Positions 1 to 6,207 are shown, counted from the first letter of the stretch. The stretch is 6,983 bases of DNA from JAFASC01 sp034669525 (GCA_034669525.1 JAXDNH010000040.1:1-6983), one strand, 5' to 3'. Notes: generated by a model from the letters alone, not told the origin. Translations and numbers: made by a program.

Positions 1-10
1 GACGCGGAGA

Positions 11-38
11 ATGTGGACCGCGGCGCCGCGGTCCACAT
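11..38. terminator. 28-bp perfect palindrome downstream of the membrane-protein gene
   Basis: The two 14-nt arms (ATGTGGACCGCGGC and its exact complement) meet with no spacer, so RNA would form a very GC-rich stem whose central bases open as the loop. It begins 7 nt after the stop codon of the minus-strand membrane-protein gene. Position suggests a transcription end or an mRNA 3' stabiliser for that gene, possibly shared with a convergent gene beyond the left edge. No clear T-run follows on the minus strand, so a classical intrinsic terminator is not proven. A protein-binding dyad is the alternative. Confidence 0.45.
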
Positions 39-45
39 GTTGTTC

Positions 46-459
46 TCACGCGGCGACCGGGCTTGCCAGGGAACGCGAGCGGCGCAGACCGATGTACTGG
101 CACTCGGCCAGCACCGCGACGACCAGAGCCTGGCCGATCACGAAGACAAGCCCGAACCCATTCGGCGCGATCCAGCCGCTGATGAGCAGCACGATGCTGT
201 CGAGCGACCACAGCGCGTTGTAGGCGATAACCGCCCAGACGATTGCCGCCGGCAGGGCATCGCGGCGCGCCAGCAGGCCGACGATCGCCGCGAAGGGCAA
301 CAGGCTCAGGCCGCTGTAAATCAGCAGGGATTCGGGAACATTGCAGAAGCCTGCAAGAATCCGCGCGCCGGCTGCTGTCAGGAGTCCGGTGCCGGCGCTC
401 GCGACGGCGTCGAGGAGCAAAGCGCGGCGAAGCAGGCTTGAAGGTGCGATCAACGTCAT
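46..459 (-). CDS. Small four-helix integral membrane protein, function unknown
   Basis: This 137-aa protein is almost wholly hydrophobic. About four membrane segments can be seen, near residues 13-35, 44-64, 70-92 and 101-121, with a basic tail (LRRSRS) after the last one. I recognise no catalytic motif. Polar or aromatic residues inside or next to helices (Asp17, Trp75, Asn81, Trp84, Asp87, Trp96) look like family-conserved positions of a small uncharacterised membrane family, but I cannot name it. The start is set at MTLIAPSS because GGAG lies 7 nt upstream of that ATG. An in-frame ATG 42 nt further upstream would add an arginine-rich stretch and has no such site. The upstream region holds an inferred promoter and a dyad shared with the promoter of the XRE regulator at 2305, so this gene is probably controlled by that regulator. 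A 28-bp palindrome follows the stop. Confidence 0.8.
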   Translation of the reverse strand: MTLIAPSSLLRRALLLDAVASAGTGLLTAAGARILAGFCNVPESLLIYSGLSLLPFAAIVGLLARRDALPAAIVWAVIAYNALWSLDSIVLLISGWIAPNGFGLVFVIGQALVVAVLAECQYIGLRRSRSLASPVAA

Positions 460-490
460 GGGGGTTCTCCGTTTCAAAACGAACCCGCGC

Positions 491-519
491 ATGATCGGCA
501 CCGATCCGCGCCGCGTCGA
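491..519 (-). promoter_or_regulatory. Inferred promoter of the membrane-protein gene
   Basis: On the minus strand TCGACG (positions 519-514) and GATCAT (496-491) are spaced by 17 nt, each matching the sigma-70 consensus at 4 of 6 positions. Transcription would begin near 484, giving a leader of about 25 nt that carries the GGAG ribosome site of the membrane-protein gene. The -35 box overlaps the end of the dyad at 519-535 by one base. This is visual matching only. Confidence 0.35.
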
Positions 520-543
520 TTAACTCCGAGGTAATAGGAAGCG
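508..543. promoter_or_regulatory. Operator copy 1: 36-nt repeat with a 17-bp dyad
   Basis: The 36-nt segment recurs at 2241-2276 with a single difference (A at 536, T at 2269). Its core, 519-535, is ATTAaCTCcGAGgTAAT, symmetric at every paired position except one. This is what a homodimeric helix-turn-helix regulator typically recognises. This copy sits 60 nt upstream of the membrane-protein start, directly upstream of the inferred -35 box. The other copy lies in front of the XRE/MmyB-like regulator gene, which makes that regulator the most likely ligand. Binding is inferred, not shown. Confidence 0.65.
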
Positions 544-572
544 GTCGCGCGGAGGCGTTCTGCGGCTCGTGC

Positions 573-1361
573 TCAGCGCCCGTCGATCTGCCGGCCAATA
601 AGCGCAATGGCGCGCTCATAGACCGTGGCGGCGTTCCAGGCCTGAATCGCCGCAAAATTGGGCTCCCCCGGCTGGTAGCCTGCGCCGGCACGCCAGCCAT
701 GGGCCTTCAAAAAGTTTGCCGTCGACGTCAGCGCCCCGGATGCTGTCTCGAGGCTTCCGCCGGTGCCGTACTCAAGGACGGTTTTCGGCAGAAACTGCGT
801 CTGGCCGACCTCGCCGTGCATGGAGCCGCGCGTGCTCGCGGAAAAGACGCCGCGATCGACCAACTTCAGGGCCGCATAGAGCTGGTCGGTGAAATAGTCC
901 GAGCGGCGGCAGTCATAGGCGAGCGTCGCGATCGCCGACAGCACGTTCTGATTGCCGTGCACGGCGCCGAAACCCGTCTCCATGCCCCAGATGGCGAGGA
1001 GCGGTCCCGGCGGGACGCCGTAACGCTGCTCGAGGGACGCAAAGAGCGCCGCGTGCGTTTGCTTCAGCGAGCGTCCCCGCGCGGCGATGATCGAGCCGCC
1101 GCGCTTTGCCAGAAACTGATCCAGCGACAGGTGAAAGCTTCTTTGGCCGCGGTCGGCTGAGATGGTCGGGTGGTTGTAGTGGGTCGTCATGAGCGCCGCG
1201 ATCGCCGTCGCGCCGACCTTGCCTCTGGCTTCTCGCGCGAACTCTTCCTTCCAGGATTCAAAGCCTGCCGCCGAACGGCCACATTGCGCGGCTTGTGCTG
1301 CTGCGCCCGTGCACAGGAACGCCAAGGCTGTGATCGCGACCGTCTTGATGGAACTCGCCAT
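573..1361 (-). CDS. Compact secreted lytic murein transglycosylase, MltB (SLT_2) family
   Basis: Predicted to cleave the MurNAc-GlcNAc bond of peptidoglycan non-hydrolytically, leaving 1,6-anhydro-MurNAc ends, in the periplasm. The 262-aa protein starts with a signal peptide (MASSIKTVAITALAFLC, cleavage after AAQA near residue 26). The catalytic Glu is residue 128 in WGMETGFG, followed by NVLSAIATLAYDCRR. GEVGQTQFLP (183-192) is the family's GAMGQPQFMP motif with changes at four positions. STANFLKAHGW and FAAIQAWNAATVYERAI close the lysozyme-like domain. Compared with the paralogue at 3243-4544, about 55 residues between ANFL and FAxI and the C-terminal peptidoglycan-binding domain are absent. 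The start is chosen for the signal peptide; an in-frame ATG 99 nt upstream adds a charged stretch and is unlikely. The ribosome site is weak (GAAGAG). The gene diverges from an L,D-transpeptidase gene. Confidence 0.85.
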   Translation of the reverse strand: MASSIKTVAITALAFLCTGAAAQAAQCGRSAAGFESWKEEFAREARGKVGATAIAALMTTHYNHPTISADRGQRSFHLSLDQFLAKRGGSIIAARGRSLKQTHAALFASLEQRYGVPPGPLLAIWGMETGFGAVHGNQNVLSAIATLAYDCRRSDYFTDQLYAALKLVDRGVFSASTRGSMHGEVGQTQFLPKTVLEYGTGGSLETASGALTSTANFLKAHGWRAGAGYQPGEPNFAAIQAWNAATVYERAIALIGRQIDGR

Positions 1362-1530
1362 ACTCTTCTCGTCGACCGGCTGGATGAGACGAAGGCTGGC
1401 TGGCCATTTCAGTGAAAATGAGGCGAGCCGGCAGCGCGCCCTCGTAAACGCCGCCTTCAACCTCCAGGAACCGCGAGTGTTGATGGGTGTTCATGGCTAA
1501 AGCCAAGCCTCAAAAGCAACCGCGGAGAGG

Positions 1531-2196
1531 ATGATGACGACGATGCCGCTCGCAAGGCTCTTTCTGGTTTCGTCCCTATCGTTCGGGGCTGCGTTGCTGC
1601 CGGCGCGCGCAAACGTCCTCGTCAAGGTCGACCAGTCGGAGCAGCGCATGACCGTCAGCGTTGACGGGGTGCAGCGCTTCTCGTGGCCCGTCGCCACCGG
1701 CAGGGCCGGCTACAGCACACCAAACGGCAGCTTCCGTCCCAACCGGATGGAAGCGGAGCATTTTTCGGACGAATACGACAGCGCGCCGATGCCGCACTCG
1801 ATCTTCTTCGATGAGCACGGACACGCGATCCACGGCAGCTCAGAAAAGCTCGGCAGGCCGGCCTCGCACGGCTGCGTCCGTCTCTCGACCGCCCACGCCG
1901 CCGCGCTTTTCTCTCTGATTAAGCAGGAAGGAATGGCAAAAACCCGGGTCGAGATCGAAGGCGAGCCACCGACGCGGTCGGCGCGTGAGCAAGGTCGTGA
2001 GCAGCCTGCCAGAAGCCCGCGCCCGAGGGTGACGAGGCAGATCGATCGGGACGACACGGGCTACGGCGGGGAGCCGGTCAGGACTTATGGCGGCGGGTAT
2101 GCCGGGCAGGGATACTATTCAGGACAGGGATATTACGGCGGCCAGGGATATTACAGCCAGCCGTATGGCGGCTCGCCTTATTATTACGGGCGCTAG
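1531..2196 (+). CDS. Secreted YkuD-family L,D-transpeptidase with a Gly/Tyr/Gln repeat tail
   Basis: Likely an L,D-transpeptidase acting on peptidoglycan stem peptides in the periplasm, forming 3-3 cross-links or attaching a protein to the wall. The 221-aa protein has a signal peptide (about 1-27, ending PARA) and a YkuD domain at about 28-143. The signature is complete: His101 in IHGS, then SHGCVRLS with His113, catalytic Cys115 and Arg117. After the domain comes a basic, Pro/Arg-rich linker (about 146-173), then a tail rich in Gly, Tyr and Gln with three GQGYYx units (192-209). GGAGAGG directly precedes two consecutive ATG codons; the second (1534) has the better spacing from GGAG, so the true start may be one codon later. 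It diverges from the compact lytic transglycosylase, 169 nt apart, a layout that allows co-regulation of two wall-remodelling enzymes. The specific reaction and the role of the tail are unknown. Confidence 0.9.
   Translation: MMTTMPLARLFLVSSLSFGAALLPARANVLVKVDQSEQRMTVSVDGVQRFSWPVATGRAGYSTPNGSFRPNRMEAEHFSDEYDSAPMPHSIFFDEHGHAIHGSSEKLGRPASHGCVRLSTAHAAALFSLIKQEGMAKTRVEIEGEPPTRSAREQGREQPARSPRPRVTRQIDRDDTGYGGEPVRTYGGGYAGQGYYSGQGYYGGQGYYSQPYGGSPYYYGR
2104..2157 (+). repeat. Three tandem 18-bp repeats coding GQGYYx
   Basis: Three in-frame 18-bp units encode GQGYYS, GQGYYG and GQGYYS in the tail of the L,D-transpeptidase. The core CAGGGATAyTAy is nearly identical between units, indicating recent tandem duplication. 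Related Gly/Tyr-rich sequence flanks the block (TYGGGYA before, PYGGSPYYYGR after). The unit number could vary between strains by slippage without breaking the frame. Confidence 0.85.
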
Positions 2197-2240
2197 GACC
2201 GGCCGGTGCAACCATCGAATTCCGGACTTTGTGCTACGCA

Positions 2241-2276
2241 GCGCCGCGTCGATTAACTCCGAGGTAATTGGAAGCG
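2241..2276. promoter_or_regulatory. Operator copy 2, in front of the XRE regulator
   Basis: Second copy of the 36-nt repeat described at 508-543, with its dyad at 2252-2268. It ends 28 nt before the regulator's ATG, and the dyad overlaps the inferred -35 box by one base. Such placement suggests autoregulation, either by blocking RNA polymerase or by contact next to the -35 region. No other copy was seen in the window by eye. Confidence 0.65.
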
Positions 2277-2297
2277 CGATTGCGGCGGCGCTATCCT
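2268..2297 (+). promoter_or_regulatory. Inferred promoter of the XRE regulator, possibly leaderless
   Basis: TTGGAA (2268-2273) and TATCCT (2292-2297) are separated by 18 nt, each a 4-of-6 match to sigma-70 boxes. The expected start of transcription is at about 2304, right at the ATG at 2305. No Shine-Dalgarno sequence precedes that ATG, which agrees with a leaderless mRNA. This is based on visual matching only. Confidence 0.35.
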
Positions 2298-2304
2298 GCC
2301 GCCC

Positions 2305-3108
2305 ATGCAAGTCGCAGCTCGCCCGGTCGGAGAACATCTGCGCGAATGGCGCCAGCGCCGCCGCCTGAGCCAGCTCGATCTGGCGCTTGAAGCGGAGATT
2401 TCGACCAAGCATCTCAGTTTCCTGGAGACCGGCCGCGCGACGCCGTCGCGCGACATGGTGCTGCATCTTGCCGAGCGGCTCGATGTGCCCTTGCGCGAGC
2501 GCAACGTGCTCCTGCTCTCCGCCGGCTACGCGCCCGTTTTTTCCGAGCGCTCGCTGGAAGATCCGGCGCTCGGCGCCGCGCGTAGGGCGGTCGATCTCGT
2601 GCTTGCCGGACACGAGCCTTATCCCGCGCTCGCGATCGACCGGCATTGGACGCTGATTGCGGCCAACAAAGCCGTCGCGCCGCTGCTCGCCGGCGTCGAC
2701 GTATCTCTGCTGAAGCCGCCGATCAACGTGCTGCGTCTGAGTTTGCATCCCGAGGGGCTGGCGCCGCGCATCGTCAACTTGCAGGAATGGCGTGCGCATT
2801 TGCTTGATCGGCTGCGGCGGCAGATCGATGTGAGCGCGGACGCGGTTTTGGTCGATCTGTTGCAAGAATTGCGCGGCTTTCCGGCGCCGCAACGCCGGGC
2901 GGGCGTGAAACCGGATAAGGGCGCCGATTACGCCGGCATTGCGATTCCGTTTCGCCTCGCGACGGAAAGTGGCGTGCTGTCGTTTTTCAGCACGACCACC
3001 GTGTTCGGCACGCCGGTCGACGTCACTCTGTCGGAGTTGGCGCTGGAGAGTTTCTTTCCTGCCGACAGAGAGACAGCGGAAAGGCTGCGCGCTGCATACA
3101 CGACCTAG
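2305..3108 (+). CDS. XRE-family regulator with MmyB-like ligand-binding domain
   Basis: A 267-aa one-component transcription factor. Residues about 8-62 form an XRE/Cro helix-turn-helix (LREWRQRRRLSQLDLALEAE, then STKHLSFLETGRATPSRDMV). Residues about 100-262 match the MmyB-like ligand-binding domain, with typical blocks PYPALAIDRHWTLIAANKA, NVLRLSLHPEGLAPRIVNL, and FFSTTTVFGTPVDVTLSELALESFFP. Members of this family often sit beside the genes they control, frequently short-chain dehydrogenases; none is present here. The dyad in its own promoter and the same dyad before the membrane-protein gene at 46-459 suggest autoregulation plus control of that gene. The ligand is unknown; fatty-acid-like ligands have been reported for some members, but nothing here tells. 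It converges with the full-length lytic transglycosylase across a REP-like element. Confidence 0.9.
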   Translation: MQVAARPVGEHLREWRQRRRLSQLDLALEAEISTKHLSFLETGRATPSRDMVLHLAERLDVPLRERNVLLLSAGYAPVFSERSLEDPALGAARRAVDLVLAGHEPYPALAIDRHWTLIAANKAVAPLLAGVDVSLLKPPINVLRLSLHPEGLAPRIVNLQEWRAHLLDRLRRQIDVSADAVLVDLLQELRGFPAPQRRAGVKPDKGADYAGIAIPFRLATESGVLSFFSTTTVFGTPVDVTLSELALESFFPADRETAERLRAAYTT

Positions 3109-3123
3109 AGCATTGCCGCCGCC

Positions 3124-3224
3124 CCGTCATTGCGAGGAGGCGAAGCCGACGAAGCAACCCAGGGGCAAGTACTACAATTGTCGACGTTTGCCCCTGGATT
3201 GCTTCGCTTCGCTCGCAATGACGG
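3124..3224. repeat. REP/MITE-like inverted-repeat element of the CGTCATTGCGAG type
   Basis: The left arm (3124-3168) begins CCGTCATTGCGAG and ends CCAGGGGCAA. The right arm (3188-3224) is its complement, except for a stretch of about 8 extra bases in the left arm and one C/T difference. The loop holds a small ACAATTGT palindrome. I recognise this as a dispersed non-coding repeat abundant in alphaproteobacterial genomes; no transposase is nearby. It fills nearly the whole gap between two convergent genes, so its long hairpin may also end transcription from both sides. The family assignment is from memory of the motif. Confidence 0.8.
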
Positions 3225-3242
3225 CGTTGTTGGCCGAGTCGA

Positions 3243-4544
3243 CTAAAGCCCTACCTCGCCCTTCAATCTCTCCACCAAAGCCGGCGTGACATAGCCATCC
3301 GCCGGCTGAATGCCCGCCTTGATCTGATAGGCATGCACCGCATTGCGCATCGCCGGGCCGATCCGTCCATCGACATTGCCGTGATAGAGACCGAGCTTCG
3401 TCAGCGCCTCCTGCGCCGCCTTGCCGTCGGCGATGGAGAGCGGCTGCAAATCTTTCGGCCAGGGCGTGCGAATGCCGCCTTCATTGGCGATCGCTTGCGA
3501 AAGCACGCCGATCGCCATCGCATAAGCATCCGATGTGTTGTACTGCTTGATCACAGCAAAATTGTCGGTGAGCAGCCAGGCCGGCCCCTTGGCGCCGGCC
3601 GGCATGAATAAAGTTGCATTGCCGGAATTCGGCAGCGGCTTGCCGGAGGCAGCGCGAAACCCTTGCGCCTGCCAGTTTGCAAAGGAATTGCGCAGCGACG
3701 CGAAATCGAAGGCGTCTGGGATGACGACTTCGACGCCCCAGGGAAGGCCGGCGATCCATCCCGCCTTCTGCAGGAAATTCGCAATGGAAGCGAGCGCGTC
3801 GGTATTTGAGGACCAGATGTCCGCCGCGTGCGAGCCTTCATAAGCGACGGCAAATTTCAGATAGGCCGATGGCATGAATTGCGGCTGGCCCATCGCGCCC
3901 GCCCACGAGCCGACGAGATGGCCGCGCGTCGCGTAGCCTTTCTCCAGCATGACAAGCGCGTTGACGAACTCGTCAAGAAACAAACTGCGGCGATGCTGTT
4001 TGAACGCCAATGTCGCAAGCACGCGCAGGATATCGCTCTTGCCGCCGCTCGAGCCGTAATTGCTTTCGATTCCCCAGATGGCAACCAGGATTTCCCAGGG
4101 CACACCGCTGCGCGCCTGAATCTTTTCAAGCGGACCGGCGAGACCGGCGGCGATATCGCGGCCCTGCGCGCCGCGTTTCGCCGTGATGGATTGAGCGAGA
4201 TATTGCGCGATCGTGATCGTGAATTCCGCCTGCTTGCTCGGCCGGGTCAGGATCGCTTCATCGGGCGTGAGGCCGCTGATGGCATTCTCGAATGTCGCGC
4301 GCGAAACGCCGGCCTTCTCGGCATTTGGCCAAACTGACTCGAGAAATTGCCGGAACTCGCCGGCCTGCGGGGCGGTGGTCTCCACGTTTTCGGCGGGGGA
4401 AGGCTTTGCCGCCTCGGCAGGTCTCACCGGCGGTGTGGGTACGGACGTCGGCTTTGTCTCCGCGGGAGCCGCCGCCGCATCGACCGAAAATAGTGCGAGT
4501 GCGGTCGCACCGACAATGACGGCGCGCTTTGCCAATTCGATCAT
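3243..4544 (-). CDS. Lytic murein transglycosylase, MltB family, with C-terminal peptidoglycan-binding domain
   Basis: Periplasmic peptidoglycan lytic transglycosylase of normal family length (433 aa). Order: signal peptide (about 1-26, ending DAAAA), a Pro/Ala-rich linker to about 60, the SLT_2 catalytic domain (about 63-355) and a PG_binding_1 domain (about 370-433, KLGLYHGNVDGRIGPAMRNAVHAYQ). Catalytic Glu160 lies in WGIESNYG; GAMGQPQFMPSAY (216-228) and NFAVIKQYNTSDAYAMAI (328-345) are canonical. I place the start at the ATG that overlaps the hydratase stop as ATGA, a common sign of translational coupling. An in-frame ATG 12 nt upstream (4556) is possible, and neither has a good ribosome site. 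It is the last gene of a four-gene operon whose other members look catabolic, which is unexpected for a wall enzyme. The compact paralogue at 573-1361 shares the core but lacks the C-terminal domain. Confidence 0.92.
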   Translation of the reverse strand: MIELAKRAVIVGATALALFSVDAAAAPAETKPTSVPTPPVRPAEAAKPSPAENVETTAPQAGEFRQFLESVWPNAEKAGVSRATFENAISGLTPDEAILTRPSKQAEFTITIAQYLAQSITAKRGAQGRDIAAGLAGPLEKIQARSGVPWEILVAIWGIESNYGSSGGKSDILRVLATLAFKQHRRSLFLDEFVNALVMLEKGYATRGHLVGSWAGAMGQPQFMPSAYLKFAVAYEGSHAADIWSSNTDALASIANFLQKAGWIAGLPWGVEVVIPDAFDFASLRNSFANWQAQGFRAASGKPLPNSGNATLFMPAGAKGPAWLLTDNFAVIKQYNTSDAYAMAIGVLSQAIANEGGIRTPWPKDLQPLSIADGKAAQEALTKLGLYHGNVDGRIGPAMRNAVHAYQIKAGIQPADGYVTPALVERLKGEVGL

Positions 4545-5344
4545 GCGAAGTGGCATGACACCGATCCGTACGCGCCGTAATCGGCATGAAACGTGTCGCC
4601 CTTGCGCACATCGACAGGACGCGTGAAGGAGCCCGACAGCACGACTTCGCCGGCTTCCAGCCGCTCGCCATGCGGCGCGAGGCGATTGGCAAGCCAGGCC
4701 ACGCCCTGCGCCGGATTGTTGAGCACGCCCGCTGCGACGCCCGTCTCCTCGATTTGTCCGTTGCGGAAGAGCAGCGCGGAGACCCAGCGCAGATCGGTAT
4801 CCCGCGGACGGAACGGCCGTCCGCCGGTGACAATCGCCGCATTGGCGGCATTATCGGAGATCGTGTCGGTGACCTTGCGTGTCGCTTTGGTCTGTGGATC
4901 GACGCGATGCATGCGCGATTCCAGAATTTCCAGCGCCGGAGTCACGTAAGATGTGGCGTCGAGAACATCGAAAATCGTGCAATCCGGTCCGGCAAGCGGT
5001 TTCGCCAGTACGAAGGCAAGCTCCACCTCGATGCGCGCGGACAGATATTTGTCGAACGGGATGACAGCGCCGTCGTTCCAGAACATGTCGTCGAAGAGGA
5101 CGCCATAATCCGGCTCGTCGATGCCGACGGCGCTCTGCATCGCGCGCGAGGTGAGGCCGATCTTGTGGCCCTTCACGACCCGGCCCTTGGCGAGCTTGAT
5201 CGCGGTCCAGGCGCGCTGGATCGCGTACGCGTCTTCAATCGTCAGGTCGGGATAATCGATCGAGAACATGCGGAGGAACTGCTTTTCGTCCTTCGCTTTT
5301 TGCAGCCGTTGTGCCAGCTCTGCAATCACGCTCTCGTCGAGCAT
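4541..5344 (-). CDS. hpaH: 2-oxo-hept-3-ene-1,7-dioate hydratase (HpaH type)
   Basis: Predicted to hydrate 2-oxohept-3-ene-1,7-dioate (via its 2-hydroxy-2,4-diene tautomer) to 4-hydroxy-2-oxoheptanedioate, in the cytoplasm, in the homoprotocatechuate (4-hydroxyphenylacetate) meta-cleavage pathway. The 267-aa length equals that of E. coli HpaH, and the similarity I recall runs throughout: SIDYPDLTIEDAYAIQ, KGHKIGLTSRAMQ (58-70), RIEVELAFVLAKPL (104-117), DTISDNAANA, DLRWVSAL, GVLNNPAQGVAWLAN and GSFTRPVDVRKGDTFHADYG. The metal-binding acids expected in this hydratase/FAH-fold family fit Glu106, Glu108 and Glu139. The start at MLDESV is preceded by GAGG with 7-nt spacing and overlaps the upstream stop as TGATG; a longer upstream reading is therefore unlikely. 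A hydratase for a related dienoate in another meta-cleavage route cannot be excluded, since ring-cleavage genes are not in view. Confidence 0.88.
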   Translation of the reverse strand: MLDESVIAELAQRLQKAKDEKQFLRMFSIDYPDLTIEDAYAIQRAWTAIKLAKGRVVKGHKIGLTSRAMQSAVGIDEPDYGVLFDDMFWNDGAVIPFDKYLSARIEVELAFVLAKPLAGPDCTIFDVLDATSYVTPALEILESRMHRVDPQTKATRKVTDTISDNAANAAIVTGGRPFRPRDTDLRWVSALLFRNGQIEETGVAAGVLNNPAQGVAWLANRLAPHGERLEAGEVVLSGSFTRPVDVRKGDTFHADYGAYGSVSCHFA

Positions 5345-6207
5345 CAAAAATCCTCGTCGACGATCGTGTTGCGCAGGATACCGAGAGCAGGCGATTCCAC
5401 TTCCACCACGTCGCCCGGCTTGAGCCATTTCGGCGGGTCGAACCGTGCGCCGGCGCCCGTTGGCGTACCGGTCGCGATGAGATCGCCCGGTTTCAGCGTC
5501 GCGAAGGTCGAGAGATATTCGATTAGGAAATCGAACGGGAACATCAGACGCTGCGTCGAATCATGCTGGCGCATCTCGCCGTTGACCCGCGTCATGATGT
5601 CGAGCGGCTCGGCCGGCGAGACTTCGTCCGATGTGACGATCCAGGGCCCGATCGCGCCGGAGCGGTCGAAATTCTTGCCCTGCGTCACGTTGAATTTGCC
5701 GTGCCGCAGCCAGTCGCGCACGGAGCCTTCGTTGCAGAGCGTCAGCCCAAAAATGTGCTTGTAGGCCCGCGCGCGCGGGATGCGGCGGCCTTCCCTGCCG
5801 ATGACGATGACGATCTCGCCCTCATAATCGAGTTGCTCCGACACGCCCGGGCGCACGATCGGCTGATCGTGGCCGACCACGGACGTCGGCGCGCGCACGA
5901 ACAGGCTCGGATATTTCGGCAGGTCGGAGGCGTCCTTGTATTCCTCGTTGCGGTCTTTGTAATTGACGCCGATGCACCAGAGCTTTTGCGGATCGGGAAC
6001 CGGCGGCAGAAACGTGACATCGCTGAAAGCAAGATCGGGCCGGTGCGCGGCTGCCACATCCATCGCGCGGGCCTGGCCGTCATGCTCGATCAGCGATTTG
6101 AGCGTGGGGAAATCCTCACCGATATGCGGCGTGAGATCGACGATGCCGTGGCCGATAACCGCGCCGTAATGCGGCTTGCCGTTCAGGAGATAAGAGGCGA
6201 GGCGCAT
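5344..6207 (-). CDS. Fumarylacetoacetate hydrolase (FAH) family protein
   Basis: A 287-aa cytoplasmic enzyme of the FAH superfamily, which includes hydrolases, decarboxylases and isomerases acting on 2-oxo acids. The N-terminal part (about 1-65) is the short lead domain of this subfamily (MRLASYLLNGKPHYGAVIG). The catalytic domain runs from about 72 to 284, with LWCIGVNYKDRNEEY, DYEGEIVIVIG giving metal ligands Glu129 and Glu131, GPWIVTSDEV, and KPGDLIATGTPTGAG. The third metal position, normally Asp in an ND(V)SARD motif, appears here as Glu160 in CNEGSVRDW. GGAG stands 8 nt before the ATG. The gene lies 21 nt after the formyltransferase-like gene and overlaps hpaH by one base. With hpaH beside it, an HpaG-like isomerase/decarboxylase role is plausible. 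An acylpyruvate hydrolase role is equally open, so no symbol is given. Confidence 0.88.
   Translation of the reverse strand: MRLASYLLNGKPHYGAVIGHGIVDLTPHIGEDFPTLKSLIEHDGQARAMDVAAAHRPDLAFSDVTFLPPVPDPQKLWCIGVNYKDRNEEYKDASDLPKYPSLFVRAPTSVVGHDQPIVRPGVSEQLDYEGEIVIVIGREGRRIPRARAYKHIFGLTLCNEGSVRDWLRHGKFNVTQGKNFDRSGAIGPWIVTSDEVSPAEPLDIMTRVNGEMRQHDSTQRLMFPFDFLIEYLSTFATLKPGDLIATGTPTGAGARFDPPKWLKPGDVVEVESPALGILRNTIVDEDF

Noticed and set aside
1362..1460. N-terminal extension of the compact transglycosylase to an ATG at 1460
   Set aside because: It would place a basic, non-hydrophobic stretch before a good signal peptide, which argues for the start at 1361.
1494..1505. TGGCT-AA-AGCCA inverted repeat before the L,D-transpeptidase gene
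   Set aside because: The stem is only five bases, and no second copy or link to a promoter was seen.
1362..1506. Small minus-strand frame starting near 1506 or 1491 upstream of the compact transglycosylase
   Set aside because: It begins in the divergent intergenic region but runs out of frame into the transglycosylase signal peptide. I see no ribosome site good enough and no family resemblance, so it cannot be supported as a gene.
2198..2207. ACCGGCCGGT palindrome right after the L,D-transpeptidase stop
   Set aside because: Only five bases per arm, no loop and no T-run; ordinary for this GC content and not a convincing terminator.
2119..2892. Minus-strand open frame of 257 codons over the regulator
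   Set aside because: It spans the promoter and half of a clear XRE/MmyB-like gene and has no domain features.
5345..5428. 28-residue N-terminal extension of hpaH
   Set aside because: The ATG at 5344 gives the exact E. coli HpaH length, has a GAGG site and forms a TGATG overlap. The extension is arginine/glycine-rich shadow sequence of the FAH gene.
4586..5764. Plus-strand open frame of 392 codons across hpaH and the FAH gene
   Set aside because: Arginine-rich, low-complexity translation with no recognisable motif. It is antisense to two well-supported genes and is a typical high-GC shadow frame.
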